Assembly: GCA_019118465.1 (NCBI GenBank) | Contig: DWYX01000059.1 | Coordinates: 1-64,000 of the forward strand | Reading direction: 5' to 3' | DNA: 64,000 bases | Source of the DNA: Candidatus Limosilactobacillus faecipullorum | Lineage (GTDB): Bacteria; Bacillota; Bacilli; Lactobacillales; Lactobacillaceae | Shown here: positions 53,376-62,943 of the stretch, piece after piece | Numbering within the stretch: position 1 is the stretch's first letter | Layout: the number at the start of each line of letters is the position of its first letter | Position numbers and translations under genes: made by a program | Notes under the pieces: model-generated | What the model was told of the DNA's origin: nothing | The model's input: only the letters and a program-made list of their open reading frames with translations | Databases searched by the model: none

Positions 53376-53558
53376 ATGAAATTTAATCAACGATTTTACA
53401 AAAATGGGTATTTTTGGAGTGGAATCATCATCCTCATCTTGTCGACTGAAATATTTAGCGAACGAATTTTTTCGGTTTGGTGGTTTATTGACATTATCTT
53501 TATTACTTTGGGCATAATTGATATTACTTATTCGCTTTTAAATAGCCAGAGAGATTAG
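53376..53558 (+). CDS. Small two-helix membrane protein
   Basis: This 60-residue protein has two hydrophobic segments (YFWSGIIILILSTEIF and WWFIDIIFITLGIIDITYSLL). AAGAGGATAATCAA is the ribosome binding region. It follows the YozG-type regulator by 16 bases. No family is recognised; it may be a partner of the DUF2975 protein. Confidence 0.7.
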   Translation: MKFNQRFYKNGYFWSGIIILILSTEIFSERIFSVWWFIDIIFITLGIIDITYSLLNSQRD

Positions 53559-53583
53559 GAAGGAACGAATTAGAACACCAATC

Positions 53584-53602
53584 TAAAGGTTGGAACGTAG
53601 CC
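53584..53602. repeat. 19-bp fragment shared with element A
   Basis: TAAAGGTTGGAACGTAGCC is identical to 25946-25964 in element A and preceded by similar sequence (CACCAATC versus CACTAATT). It looks like a truncated copy. Confidence 0.6.
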
Positions 53603-53613
53603 GACGCAACTAT

Positions 53614-53653
53614 AAAAAAAGCAACTTGATCATTGCGACCAAGTTGCTTTTTC
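53614..53653. terminator. Bidirectional terminator after the dlt operon
   Basis: AAAAAGCAACTTG pairs perfectly with CAAGTTGCTTTTT around 11 bases. It ends dltD on the minus strand and the DUF2975 operon on the plus strand. Confidence 0.88.
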
Positions 53654-54946
53654 CTATTTATTCAAATGTTGTGCCTTAAACTGTTGGAGATTAGTTTCCG
53701 TTGGCTTAAGGTTTTGCCAGTCTTTGGAAAGGAAGGCGCTGTTCATGTGGTAGTGTGGGGATGGTTGGGGATTATCCAAGAATGGTGAAATCCGATGGTC
53801 AAAGTCGACCCAACCAGCCCAACCAATATGGATGGTATCGTTCATGAAGCCCTTCTTATTTCCGGCATGAGAGTAATCGATAATGTGGTTGAAACCTTGC
53901 GATTGCAACTGGAACTTAATCTTATCGGTAGTTTGGTAGTACATATGCATGTTCAAACCAGTCCGCTTTTCCCACTTAGTATTAACTGGGGTAATCATGA
54001 AGACGACGTTAGTATTGGTCTTCTTTAATTGATTCAAAACTACTTGTAAGTCCGCATATTCTGGACTTTGTAAGTAGGAGAAATGTTTTTGCGTGCCGTT
54101 AATGTGCTTTGCGTGCCGTACCCGGCGGTTGTAGAAATCATTTACAATGCCCATGTTATTGTTGCTTGAAGCCTTAGCATGGGCATTAATGGCGTGTTGG
54201 TAAAGGTCCTGGTAGTTATATGGTTTTGGCAATAGCTTTTCCTTTGGAAGGATGCGTTTCCCATAGTTGTCCTTTAAAAAGTAGCCTGAAAAAAGGTTAT
54301 CTTCGTGACTCAAAAGGGCAATCCGGACCTTTAAGTTTGCCTTTTCAAAACTGTTTAGGGCTTCCCCCCGTTCAATCTTGTAGGCATAACTAGCGACCGT
54401 GCCACTATTTCCAAGAAGTTGGCCAAGCCGCTTAGCCGTATACCGATCATAAGGTGACTTCGGGTTGGCTTGGTTTAACCAAACTAAGTTGGCGTAAGTC
54501 CCGTTGTAGTACTGGAAAGCTGCTAGCATAACCCCTTTTTTAACAAACCATTGGGGCGAAATAACGAAAACGGCTTTGCCATTTTTCATTTGGGGTGCCA
54601 TCATGGTCATGTTAAAGAGTTGGGGCAGGGATTGGGTCCCCCGCGAACCAAACATAAATGGCCGGTAATGGTGGTAACGGGCCGCCATCGTGGCCGGATA
54701 GTACCGGTCCATTCGGTTAAATTCGCTTGAACCAAAGAAAGGTATATAGTGGTCCTTTTTATCACTTAAAGCTTGAACCTTTAGCGCCCGGTTTTTAAAG
54801 ACATTCGGACTTAACGAAACGGCTGCTTTTTGTAAGGTCGCCTGTGAACTTTTGCTCTTCCATGGCAAGGCAAAAACTAAGAGGGCTAGGACCCCGGCAA
54901 CAATGACTGGGCCAAAGATTGACCACAGTTGGTGTTTCTTAGTCAT
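53654..54946 (-). CDS. dltD: D-alanyl-lipoteichoic acid biosynthesis protein DltD
   Basis: DltD works on the outer face of the membrane in transferring D-alanine to lipoteichoic acid. The 430-residue protein has an N-terminal membrane anchor (GPVIVAGVLALLVFALPW). The esterase-like active region shows FFGSSEFNRMDRYYPAT with the catalytic Ser, and the C-terminal FMNDTIHIGWAGWVDFD holds the Asp-His pair. It overlaps the dltC 3' end by eight bases. Confidence 0.95.
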   Translation of the reverse strand: MTKKHQLWSIFGPVIVAGVLALLVFALPWKSKSSQATLQKAAVSLSPNVFKNRALKVQALSDKKDHYIPFFGSSEFNRMDRYYPATMAARYHHYRPFMFGSRGTQSLPQLFNMTMMAPQMKNGKAVFVISPQWFVKKGVMLAAFQYYNGTYANLVWLNQANPKSPYDRYTAKRLGQLLGNSGTVASYAYKIERGEALNSFEKANLKVRIALLSHEDNLFSGYFLKDNYGKRILPKEKLLPKPYNYQDLYQHAINAHAKASSNNNMGIVNDFYNRRVRHAKHINGTQKHFSYLQSPEYADLQVVLNQLKKTNTNVVFMITPVNTKWEKRTGLNMHMYYQTTDKIKFQLQSQGFNHIIDYSHAGNKKGFMNDTIHIGWAGWVDFDHRISPFLDNPQPSPHYHMNSAFLSKDWQNLKPTETNLQQFKAQHLNK

Positions 54947-55178
54947 TTTGGAGTTCCTTCACCCGATCTGTAATCTTATCAACGGTGTTCCAAGCGTCCC
55001 GGTCAAATTCAGAAACAGGAACTTGGATGTCAAATTCATCTTGTAGGGAGAGTAAGAATTGGACCGTCGCCATGGAATCAAGCATTCCGTCAGCGTAAAG
55101 GTCTGCTGAGTAGTCAGCGAAGTCAGCGGCGTCACGGCCAGTAGCTTGGGCTAAAAGTTCTTGAATTTGTTCTTGCAT
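54939..55178 (-). CDS. dltC: D-alanyl carrier protein DltC
   Basis: DltC carries D-alanine on a phosphopantetheine arm from DltA to DltB/DltD. The 79-residue acyl-carrier fold has the attachment serine in DGMLDSMATVQFLLSLQDEF. The ATG at 55178 (MQEQIQELL) has GGAGG eight bases upstream; the track start is five codons earlier. Confidence 0.95.
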   Translation of the reverse strand: MQEQIQELLAQATGRDAADFADYSADLYADGMLDSMATVQFLLSLQDEFDIQVPVSEFDRDAWNTVDKITDRVKELQND

Positions 55179-55209
55179 GATAAATTCCTCCAAATTTAAT
55201 AGTTAATGT

Positions 55210-56439
55210 TTAGTGCTGTCCGGGGAAGCCAAACCATAGCTTATCTAAGAAGCCACAGAAGACTAAGAAGGTTAAGACAACAAAGTTAAAAGTAATAAAA
55301 CCAGCGATGAACTTGGTCAACTTCGTGGATTTAATCTTAAGGTGCTTCCGTTTGTACCGGAGCCACCAGTCGTCAACCACGAGGGCCAGGCCATGCATGA
55401 AACCATAGAGAATGTAGTACCAGGTTACTCCGTGCCAGAACCCCATTGTTAACATGTTAAGCATGTAAGCAACTGAGGAAAGAACATTTCGGTTCTTGAA
55501 CCACTTTTTCTTGGTTGCCATAAAGACAAACCGCATGAAAATGTAGTCCCGGAACCAGAAGGAAAGGGTCATGTGCCACCGGTTCCAGAACTCTTTGATG
55601 TTCTTGGAAAGGAATGGCTTATTAAAGTTCATCGGCGTTTCAACCCCCATTAAGTAGGAGATCGCCACGGCGAAGAAGGAGTAACCCGCAAAGTTAAAGT
55701 ATAAGTGACCAGCATACGTATAAGCGACGCCGACCACCCACCAGCTTAAGTGGGGAGCGTACATTAATGCCCGTTGTTCCATAAAGGGATACCAAACTTG
55801 GCCAAAGAAATAGTCGATCACAAATTCATAAACGAACCCGATAAAGAGGTAAGGGATCGCTTTTTCGACGAGGCCAAGATACTTTTCTCGGTTCGGGACC
55901 TTTTGATAGTCCTTTGAGAACCGCCGATAACGGTCGATTGGCCCGGAAGTGATGGTTGGCATGAAAGCCATAAAACGGATAAATTTCCACCAATTTAGGT
56001 CCTTGACGACCCCATCCCGGGTTTCGATAATCGTTCCGGCTGCCCGGAAAGTTAAGTATGAGATCCCCAAGAAACCAAGTAAGGAGTTATGGCCGACCAT
56101 CGCTGGTGAAAATTTAACGATAATAATTGGTAGTAGTGATAAGAAAGTAATTAGGTAAAAGACCCAACTTGCGTTTTGCTTTTGCCGGTAATGGAAATAA
56201 CCAATTACAATCACGGTTTGGTAAACAATATAACCGATTAAGGAGAAGGCCTGTAAATAACTTTGCCCATCAAACATCAAAAAGATGAAGACAAAGCTAA
56301 TCAAGGCTTCATACCACTCAAACCGCTTGCCAAAGTACAAACCAATTCCTAAAGGTAGGATGGCAATTAGCAAGTAGATGAAATAGGTTGGTGTTCCATA
56401 TGCCGTAAAGTTAGGCATATCTTGAATCCATTGCAACAT
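55210..56439 (-). CDS. dltB: D-alanine transfer protein DltB (MBOAT)
   Basis: DltB is the membrane O-acyltransferase that moves D-alanine across or at the membrane from DltC. The 409-residue multi-helix protein carries the MBOAT histidine in TMGFWHGVTWYYILYG and the conserved MSFWFRDYIFMRFVF-like stretch TLSFWFRDYIFMRF. Its start overlaps the dltA stop by one base. Confidence 0.95.
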   Translation of the reverse strand: MLQWIQDMPNFTAYGTPTYFIYLLIAILPLGIGLYFGKRFEWYEALISFVFIFLMFDGQSYLQAFSLIGYIVYQTVIVIGYFHYRQKQNASWVFYLITFLSLLPIIIVKFSPAMVGHNSLLGFLGISYLTFRAAGTIIETRDGVVKDLNWWKFIRFMAFMPTITSGPIDRYRRFSKDYQKVPNREKYLGLVEKAIPYLFIGFVYEFVIDYFFGQVWYPFMEQRALMYAPHLSWWVVGVAYTYAGHLYFNFAGYSFFAVAISYLMGVETPMNFNKPFLSKNIKEFWNRWHMTLSFWFRDYIFMRFVFMATKKKWFKNRNVLSSVAYMLNMLTMGFWHGVTWYYILYGFMHGLALVVDDWWLRYKRKHLKIKSTKLTKFIAGFITFNFVVLTFLVFCGFLDKLWFGFPGQH

Positions 56440-57971
56440 TACTTGTTAGCCTCCGCGATAATTTGCTTAACGGCGATCTTACCGTTAGCGGACTTCGGGA
56501 AGCTATCAACGTAGATAAATTGCGTTGGCATCATGTAGTCCATGATTTTATCCTTTAAGCTTTGGCGGATCGCCTTGGTTAAATCAGCATTTTTTTCAAA
56601 GTCGTTTGGTTCCGCAATAATGTAGGCAATCAAGTGGGAAGCCTTCCCGTTCTTATCATACTTTGGTACCGCCACGGCTTGTTTAACCAAGGGACTTAGT
56701 TCGAGGCTTGACCGTACTTCATCAAGTTCCACCCGGAAACCGTGGAGCTTAATTTGAAAGTCCATCCGCCCGATAATGTGGCGAACCCCATCTTCGTCGA
56801 TAAAGCCGGCATCCCCAGTCCGGTAAGATTGGACCCCGTTGACCTTAAAGAAGTTTTTGGCGGTCTTTTCTGGATTGTTGAGGTAACCCTTGGCAACACT
56901 GTCCCCAGTAATGATGATTTCCCCGTGTTCACCAGGAGTCGTAATTTGCGTATCGCCATCCCAGATTGAGGTTGTAACTCCCGGCTTGTCATAGCCGATT
57001 GGGAGCCGTTTCATCGTTTCAGCCATTTCCTTGGTAATTTCACAACTAGTGATGGCAACGGCCGCTTCAGTTGGCCCATAGGTATTGAAGATCTTAACGT
57101 CTGGGAACTTGGCAAAGAGCCGCTTTACCGTTGAAGGCGTTAATTCTTCGCCACAAAAAACCATGTGGGTGAGTTGGGGCATGTGTTCGGCATTGAAGGC
57201 CGGGCTTAGCAACAACATATCAGCAAAGGATGGTGTCCCAACGAAAACGTTGAAGTCAAGTTCCGGGAGGACCTTAAAGAGTTGTCCGAAGTTTTGGACC
57301 ACGTGGAGTGGCAAAGCTTTGACCGTTGAGCCCGCAAGTAAAGCGTCTAACCAATAGAAGTTAGAAATGTCAAAGGAGAAAGGTGCTTGCCCTAAGTAGT
57401 TAGTTTGGGCTGGGAGGTTAAAACTTTCCCCGAGTACCCAATTGACAAAGGATTGAATGTTATCATGGGTTACTTCAACCCCCTTTGGTGAACCGGTCGT
57501 TCCAGAAGTGAAAAGAATGTAGAAGGTGTCGTCGCCGGTTAGTTCATGACTTAGTTGGTAGTCTGCCGGCGTGGTAATGATCTTCGTGAATTCATCCTTA
57601 CTTAAAACTTGACCGTCATAATCGACGTCATCGTTTGGAAAATCATCAATTGCAACCACTAAGCGGGGATTAGCCGTATTAATGATTGATTGAAGCCGGG
57701 GCAGAGCCGTTCCAACTTCAACTGGAATGTAAGGATGTCCAGCCTTGGCACCCCCAAGAAAGCCAACCGGCATTTCAAATTGGTGATCCCCATAATAAAG
57801 AATAGGACTCTTGGCTGGTAAATCAGCCTTGCGGTCGAGCCAACTAGCAAATGCATTGGTGTAGTTTAACAGCTCTTGGTAAGTATGGGTTGTGCCTAAT
57901 TCATCATAAGCAATCCGATCGAGGTTAGCTTGAGCTACTTGATCGATGGTTTTAGTAATGTTGTTAACCAT
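56439..57971 (-). CDS. dltA: D-alanine--D-alanyl carrier protein ligase DltA
   Basis: DltA activates D-alanine with ATP and loads it on DltC. The 510-residue adenylate-forming enzyme shows the ATP-binding FILFTSGTTGSPKGVEVTH-like motif YILFTSGTTGSPKGVEVTH, NTYGPTEAAVA, YRTGDAG and the C-terminal catalytic lysine in PKSANGKIAVKQI. Only one ATG fits; GGAGG lies about 14 bases upstream, a longer gap than usual. dltX precedes it. Confidence 0.96.
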   Translation of the reverse strand: MVNNITKTIDQVAQANLDRIAYDELGTTHTYQELLNYTNAFASWLDRKADLPAKSPILYYGDHQFEMPVGFLGGAKAGHPYIPVEVGTALPRLQSIINTANPRLVVAIDDFPNDDVDYDGQVLSKDEFTKIITTPADYQLSHELTGDDTFYILFTSGTTGSPKGVEVTHDNIQSFVNWVLGESFNLPAQTNYLGQAPFSFDISNFYWLDALLAGSTVKALPLHVVQNFGQLFKVLPELDFNVFVGTPSFADMLLLSPAFNAEHMPQLTHMVFCGEELTPSTVKRLFAKFPDVKIFNTYGPTEAAVAITSCEITKEMAETMKRLPIGYDKPGVTTSIWDGDTQITTPGEHGEIIITGDSVAKGYLNNPEKTAKNFFKVNGVQSYRTGDAGFIDEDGVRHIIGRMDFQIKLHGFRVELDEVRSSLELSPLVKQAVAVPKYDKNGKASHLIAYIIAEPNDFEKNADLTKAIRQSLKDKIMDYMMPTQFIYVDSFPKSANGKIAVKQIIAEANK

Positions 57972-57992
57972 AGTTAAAGTTTATTCCTCCGC

Positions 57993-58130
57993 TTAGAATT
58001 CGTTGTAGATAAATGGCGCTTGACCAATTCCAAAGTAACCATACATATAAATCAGTAGCATTAAGACAATGAAGTATAGCACGGTTTTGATTACAAACGA
58101 AGCTATCGGATGGTCTTTTAGGGCCTTCAT
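57993..58130 (-). CDS. dltX: Teichoic acid D-Ala incorporation peptide DltX (missing from the track)
   Basis: This 45-residue membrane peptide is the first gene of the dlt operon and too short for the ORF track. It reads MKALKDHPIASFVIKT, one hydrophobic helix, and ends YFGIGQAPFIYNEF. The C-terminal FIYNEF is the conserved end of DltX, which takes part in D-alanine transfer with DltB and DltD. It lies 21 bases before dltA. Confidence 0.92.
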   Translation of the reverse strand: MKALKDHPIASFVIKTVLYFIVLMLLIYMYGYFGIGQAPFIYNEF

Positions 58131-58421
58131 TCCATTAAGTGTCCTTTCAAAATAGAAAATTAAATATCGCTCTTAAGTTTAACGCGATTCAAAATTTTGA
58201 CGCAAAAAAATTCTTGAAATTTAACAAATGTTAAAGTGTTTTTGAACGTCCTTGATTTTACAATAAATAACTAGCTGATGCAATGAGAAGCTCAGTACAC
58301 TGGGTCTTTGTAAGTAAATCCTTAATTTGGTATTTCTAGCTATGGTGTTACCATCCTCATTATCAGAACGTATATGTGGTAAAATTTGAAATAGCAAAAA
58401 TAAGTTTTGGAGGACGAAAAG

Positions 58422-59543
58422 ATGCGGTTTTTACATACCGCCGATTGGCATATTGGCAAGCGGCTAAACGGGTTTGATTTGTTAGCTGATCAAATGGCGA
58501 TGTTTAAGCAGATTGAAGAAGTTGCAAAGGCGGAAAAGGTCGATGCGATTGTAATTGCGGGGGATCTTTTTGACCGTTCCGTTCCAAGTGAAGCGGCGGT
58601 TCAAAAATTGCGGCAGATGTTAAGTCAGTTAAATTTGGCAGATCAATTTCCCCTATTAGCGATTAGTGGGAATCATGATTCAGCCCCCCGTTTGGGGATG
58701 GCCAGTGACTGGTACGTGGCCAATGGCTTTCATTTGGTGACGGAATTTAAGGATGCTTTTCAACCAGTAATGATCGGGGATACCCAATTTTTCTTATTAC
58801 CATTCTTTGGTCTCCAAACCGCTCGGAATTATTTTCAAGATGAGCATTTAAATGATATTAATCAGATCATGGCAAAAGTTGTCGCCGCAATGCAAGCGCA
58901 ATTCGCTTCTGATAAACACCATGTGCTGATAGCTCACTTTTTTGCGGCGGGGAGTCACCGGACGGCCGACTCGGAAACGCTAGCGGAAGTCGGGGGCTTA
59001 AGTGCGGTTGATACTAGTTTGCTAGCGCCATTTGACTACGTCGCCTTGGGGCACTTACATAACTATCGCGCTCTCCTTGAAGATCGGATTAAGTATAGTG
59101 GCTCGCCCCTCAAACTATCAGCTTCGGAGGCGGAAACTGAAAAAGGGGTTTGGATTGTTGATACCGAGCCTTTCAAAGTTCGATGGCATCCCCTTCACCA
59201 GTCGCCAGAGATGATCAAAAAGACTGGTTCTTTTGCGGAATTAACGGCTCCTCAAGTTACTGAACAAATTGATCCCGCTGATTACTATTTACTAACCTTA
59301 ACTGATCAGGGGGATATTCCGGATGTCATGGCGAAATTACGGGAATATTATCCGAAAATTTTGAGCCTTAGTTGGACCCGAGAAACCCACCGCCCAGTTG
59401 CCCAAGAACTAAAGAAGTTAAACCAACTGGACCCGCTGACCTTACTCGGGGATTTTTATCAGCAAACCACTGGTCATGAATTGACTGCTCAGCAACAAGC
59501 TTGGGCTCAGGCAGCCTTAAATCAAGTCGAGGAGGAAAACTAA
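58422..59543 (+). CDS. sbcD: Exonuclease SbcCD, nuclease subunit SbcD
   Basis: SbcD (Mre11-like) is the manganese nuclease that, with SbcC, opens DNA hairpins and trims ends. The protein is about 373 residues from the ATG at 58422, with GGAGGACGAAAAG upstream. Metal-binding motifs are MRFLHTADWHIGKRLNG, AGDLFDRSVPS, AISGNHDSAPR and ALGHLHNYRAL. Its stop overlaps the sbcC start. Confidence 0.95.
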   Translation: MRFLHTADWHIGKRLNGFDLLADQMAMFKQIEEVAKAEKVDAIVIAGDLFDRSVPSEAAVQKLRQMLSQLNLADQFPLLAISGNHDSAPRLGMASDWYVANGFHLVTEFKDAFQPVMIGDTQFFLLPFFGLQTARNYFQDEHLNDINQIMAKVVAAMQAQFASDKHHVLIAHFFAAGSHRTADSETLAEVGGLSAVDTSLLAPFDYVALGHLHNYRALLEDRIKYSGSPLKLSASEAETEKGVWIVDTEPFKVRWHPLHQSPEMIKKTGSFAELTAPQVTEQIDPADYYLLTLTDQGDIPDVMAKLREYYPKILSLSWTRETHRPVAQELKKLNQLDPLTLLGDFYQQTTGHELTAQQQAWAQAALNQVEEEN

Positions 59544-62500
59544 TGCGGCCCTTAACACTTGAGCTAAAAAACTTTGGTCCCTATGCCCACACGGTAGTAG
59601 ACTTTCAAGAGTTTACTAACGCCCCGTTATTCTTAGTCACTGGAAACACGGGGAGTGGGAAAACAACGCTATTTGATGCCATGGTTTTCGCGCTCTTTAA
59701 TGAAACTACAAATAATCAGGAACGAAATGCGGCAGCCTTACGGGCGGATTTCGCCCCGGTTACGGAAGAAACCTGGGTTGAATTTACTTTTGAACATGCC
59801 GGGATAAACTACACGATTAAGCGCCGTCCTAAGCAAACAATTCAAAATAAGCGGGGGAAATTAATTGATCGGGGCTCCAAAGCGGAACTAACTTTTGAAA
59901 AGGACGGGGAAATAACTGAGCTAACGCAAATCAAAGAGGTCGATGGTTTTATTACCGACTTACTTCAGTTAGATAAAGACCAGTTTAAGCAATTAGTAAT
60001 GTTGCCCCAAGGTCAGTTTCGCCAAGTTTTGGCTTCCTCAAGCAGTGAGAAGGAAACCCTCTTGGAACAACTTTTTCAAACGAGTTTATATCGCCAGTGG
60101 ACGGCAAGCTTAAAGCAACAATTAAGCGATCAAAATCAAGCCATGCAAGCTCAAAGACAACAGCTTCAAACCCTTAAACAGAGTGAATCAACGGTTGATG
60201 ATCAATTACCAACGCCGGCTTGGCTAACGAAGGTACAGGAGCTTCAAGCTCAGTCCCAAATGGAATTAGAAAAAATTTCCCGGGAAATTAATCAACATCA
60301 AGCAAAGGTAACAAAGGCCCAAAACCAACTTAGTATTGCGAAAAATAAAGTCCAAGCTGAAAATGAAATGCTCCAGTTGAAACGGACCGCTTCGACTTTG
60401 ATGGCGCAAGAACCAGAGATAAAAACTAAAAGGAAGACCATTTCCCAATTGACCTGGTATCAAGGAATTCAAGCTGACTTTTTAAACTGGCAAACGGTCC
60501 AAGCAACTTACGAGCAGGTCCAAACGGCGCAACCAAAAATTGAAAAACAATTAGCTCAAACCCAGCAAGAAGTTGAACGAACCGTCCAGGTTGCAACTCA
60601 ATTAGCTCAGCAGGTGTCGTTGATTGACCAGCACCGGCAAGCTAAATTAGCTTTAGAACAAAAGGTGCCAGATTTTGAACAACGGGAAACCCTCAGTCAA
60701 CAGGTAAAGAAGCAGCATAAATTAGTAACCATTACTCAAGCACGGTTAACCACACTAAAACAGGAGCAAGCAGAGAAAGAAAGCCATCAAGTCGAACTTC
60801 AAAAACAATTGCCAGACCGAGAGCAACTGGCCGAAAAAGAAATCCAGCTTAACCGGGCCTTAACCCAACTGAAAAACTGGCAAACTGAACAAGAGCAACT
60901 AAAAGAGGCACAAAAGAGAATTGAAGCGGCTAAGCAAACTTGTGAGCAAACACAATTGATAAAGCAAAAACTGGAACAAAGTCTTAAGGAGGCTAAGGCG
61001 AACTTAGCTCAGTTAAAAGACTTGTTTGCCCGGAATGCAATTGCGCGCTTAGCAAAGGATTTATTGCCAGGCGAGGCCTGTCCAGTTTGCGGTAGCTTGG
61101 ATCATCCGCACGTTGCTACGATCAAGCCGAGCGAAAAAGTGGTCACTGAAGAAGCAGTCCAAACAGCTCAAGTTAGTGTTGATCAAGCCCTCAAAAAGTT
61201 TAGCCAGGCCCAAGCGGACGAAAAGCATGCTCAAAAAAGTCTTGCAACCGCAGAGCAAACAATGGTGGAGCAACTAACAAAGCTAGCAACGGAACTAGGG
61301 GTGGAAACAAAAGTTACGGAGGTTGAACAAGCAATTACAGCCCACGGAATGGACCTTGCTACCCAACAAGAAGCTATCCAGGCAGAAAAACAGCAATACC
61401 AAGCAACTCAAACTGAATTAACGACTTTAGCGACGCAATTGACAGCTTTGAGGGCTCACGTTGATCAGCAAAATCAACAATTACAGCTAGCCAAAGAAAA
61501 GTTGGTTGGTGTGGAAGGGCAACTAGCCAGTCTTGACCAGCGGTTAGGTAAGCAGACTTTAGCGGAAGTCCAAACTCAAATTGCAGAACTAGCAAAGCAA
61601 ATAACAGCATTTGATCAACAACTCCAGGCTAATCAGCGGCAGCAACAGGCCGCTAAAGAAGCACTTGCGGTTGCTAAAACAAAATTGGCTCAGCTCCAAG
61701 ACCAGGCGCAAGCCGCTGATCAACGCCGGCAAACCTTACAGCAGGTATTAACCACGGCATTAGCGGAATTTGATCCCGGCTTGGATTGGGAATTTTTAAC
61801 CAGGGCGCAAAAGCAAATTGACCAACTCCCAGATCTTCAAGCGGTAGTTAACCAATATCAGCAGGCAGTCGCTGCTAACCAGGCCCAACAAGCCCAGGTG
61901 CAAGCTCGACTCACGGAACTTACTTCTGCCTTGTCAGTTGAAACGGCGCAAACAGCTTTAGCAGACGCCCAAAAAGAATTAAATACGTTACTAGCAGGTC
62001 AAGGGCAGCAACAAGAACAAATTAAGCGGCGGCAAAACTTACTTAAAAAGGTAAAGGAAATCGTCGCAAAACAGGCGGACCAATTGGCGCAACAAACCGA
62101 GCTGAATACCTTGGTAAAGGTCGTGACTGGTAACAGTGAAACAAAACTAAGCCTAGAACGTTACGTTTTAAAGAGTTACTTTAGTCAGGTTTTACAGGTT
62201 GCCAATGAATATCTCATCCGCTTATCCCAACAACGGTACGAATTTAAACTTGATGATCAAGTTGGCCACGGTAATGGGCAAAAATGGGCTGGTCTTGAAA
62301 TTAACGTCCATGATAATCACGTCGGGCGAGATCGGAGTGCCCGGACCCTTTCGGGAGGGGAAAGCTTTATTGCGTCCCTTTCCTTAGCGCTTGGCCTTAG
62401 CGAAGTCATCCAACGGCAAGCGGGGGGAGTAAAAATCGAGGCCCTCTTTATTGATGAAGGTTTTGGTTCCCTCGATCAAACCGCTTTGCAGACGGCCTTG

Positions 62501-62647
62501 AATGCCCTACTTGAGATTCAAGGTTCACGGATGATTGGGGTTATTAGCCACGTTACGGAATTAAAAGAGCAGATTGGCGATCAGTTAGTGGTAACTAGTC
62601 AGAACGGACGGAGCCAGGTTTCATATCAGCACGGCAATGAAATTTAG
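59543..62647 (+). CDS. sbcC: Exonuclease SbcCD, ATPase subunit SbcC
   Basis: SbcC (Rad50-like) is an SMC-type ATPase with a long coiled coil. The 1034-residue protein starts with MRPLTLELKNFGPYAH and Walker A VTGNTGSGKTTLFDAM. A Gln-rich coiled coil follows, with the zinc hook CPVCG at about residue 512, then a second coiled coil. The C-terminal lobe has the signature TLSGGESFIASLSLALGLSEVI and Walker B ALFIDEGFGSLD. The ATG overlaps the sbcD stop (TAATG). Confidence 0.96.
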   Translation: MRPLTLELKNFGPYAHTVVDFQEFTNAPLFLVTGNTGSGKTTLFDAMVFALFNETTNNQERNAAALRADFAPVTEETWVEFTFEHAGINYTIKRRPKQTIQNKRGKLIDRGSKAELTFEKDGEITELTQIKEVDGFITDLLQLDKDQFKQLVMLPQGQFRQVLASSSSEKETLLEQLFQTSLYRQWTASLKQQLSDQNQAMQAQRQQLQTLKQSESTVDDQLPTPAWLTKVQELQAQSQMELEKISREINQHQAKVTKAQNQLSIAKNKVQAENEMLQLKRTASTLMAQEPEIKTKRKTISQLTWYQGIQADFLNWQTVQATYEQVQTAQPKIEKQLAQTQQEVERTVQVATQLAQQVSLIDQHRQAKLALEQKVPDFEQRETLSQQVKKQHKLVTITQARLTTLKQEQAEKESHQVELQKQLPDREQLAEKEIQLNRALTQLKNWQTEQEQLKEAQKRIEAAKQTCEQTQLIKQKLEQSLKEAKANLAQLKDLFARNAIARLAKDLLPGEACPVCGSLDHPHVATIKPSEKVVTEEAVQTAQVSVDQALKKFSQAQADEKHAQKSLATAEQTMVEQLTKLATELGVETKVTEVEQAITAHGMDLATQQEAIQAEKQQYQATQTELTTLATQLTALRAHVDQQNQQLQLAKEKLVGVEGQLASLDQRLGKQTLAEVQTQIAELAKQITAFDQQLQANQRQQQAAKEALAVAKTKLAQLQDQAQAADQRRQTLQQVLTTALAEFDPGLDWEFLTRAQKQIDQLPDLQAVVNQYQQAVAANQAQQAQVQARLTELTSALSVETAQTALADAQKELNTLLAGQGQQQEQIKRRQNLLKKVKEIVAKQADQLAQQTELNTLVKVVTGNSETKLSLERYVLKSYFSQVLQVANEYLIRLSQQRYEFKLDDQVGHGNGQKWAGLEINVHDNHVGRDRSARTLSGGESFIASLSLALGLSEVIQRQAGGVKIEALFIDEGFGSLDQTALQTALNALLEIQGSRMIGVISHVTELKEQIGDQLVVTSQNGRSQVSYQHGNEI

Positions 62648-62655
62648 GCTTTTAG

Positions 62656-62684
62656 TTGAACTTAGGTTAGAAAACAGCTAAAAT
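62656..62684 (+). promoter_or_regulatory. serS promoter
   Basis: TTGAAC and TAAAAT are exactly 17 bases apart, just before the T-box leader. Confidence 0.75.
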
Positions 62685-62690
62685 AACTGT

Positions 62691-62915
62691 CAGAATATTA
62701 AACACGGAACGTACTTTAAGTAGGTTTGGCAGAGAACTTCTGGTTGGTGGAAAGAAGAAACCGAAATTCCGGTACGGTAAATGTGGGCGGGTAATGCCGC
62801 ACGGTCAATGGCCGTTATCCATCTTTTGAGGGTGCTTTTTAAGCAAACTTGGGTGGTACCGCGGAACAGGAGTCATTTCGTCCCAATGATTTGGATGAAT
62901 GGCTCCTTTTTTGAT
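62691..62915 (+). promoter_or_regulatory. T-box leader of serS
   Basis: The leader has the T-box hallmark TTGGGTGGTACCGCGG (62849-62864), which pairs with the acceptor end of uncharged tRNA. Upstream AGAGAACTTCTGGTTGGTGGAAAG fits stem I. A terminator follows: AGGAGTCATT pairs with AATGGCTCCT, then six T residues. Uncharged tRNA-Ser should allow read-through. UCC in GAAATTCCGG is a possible specifier codon, not confirmed. Confidence 0.92.
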
Positions 62916-62943
62916 ACCTAAGATATGATTTGGAGGAATTGCA

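Noticed and set aside
58364-58384. AGAACGTATATGTGG before sbcD as a LexA box
   Set aside because: Only one half (GAAC) matches; the other half does not resemble GTTC.
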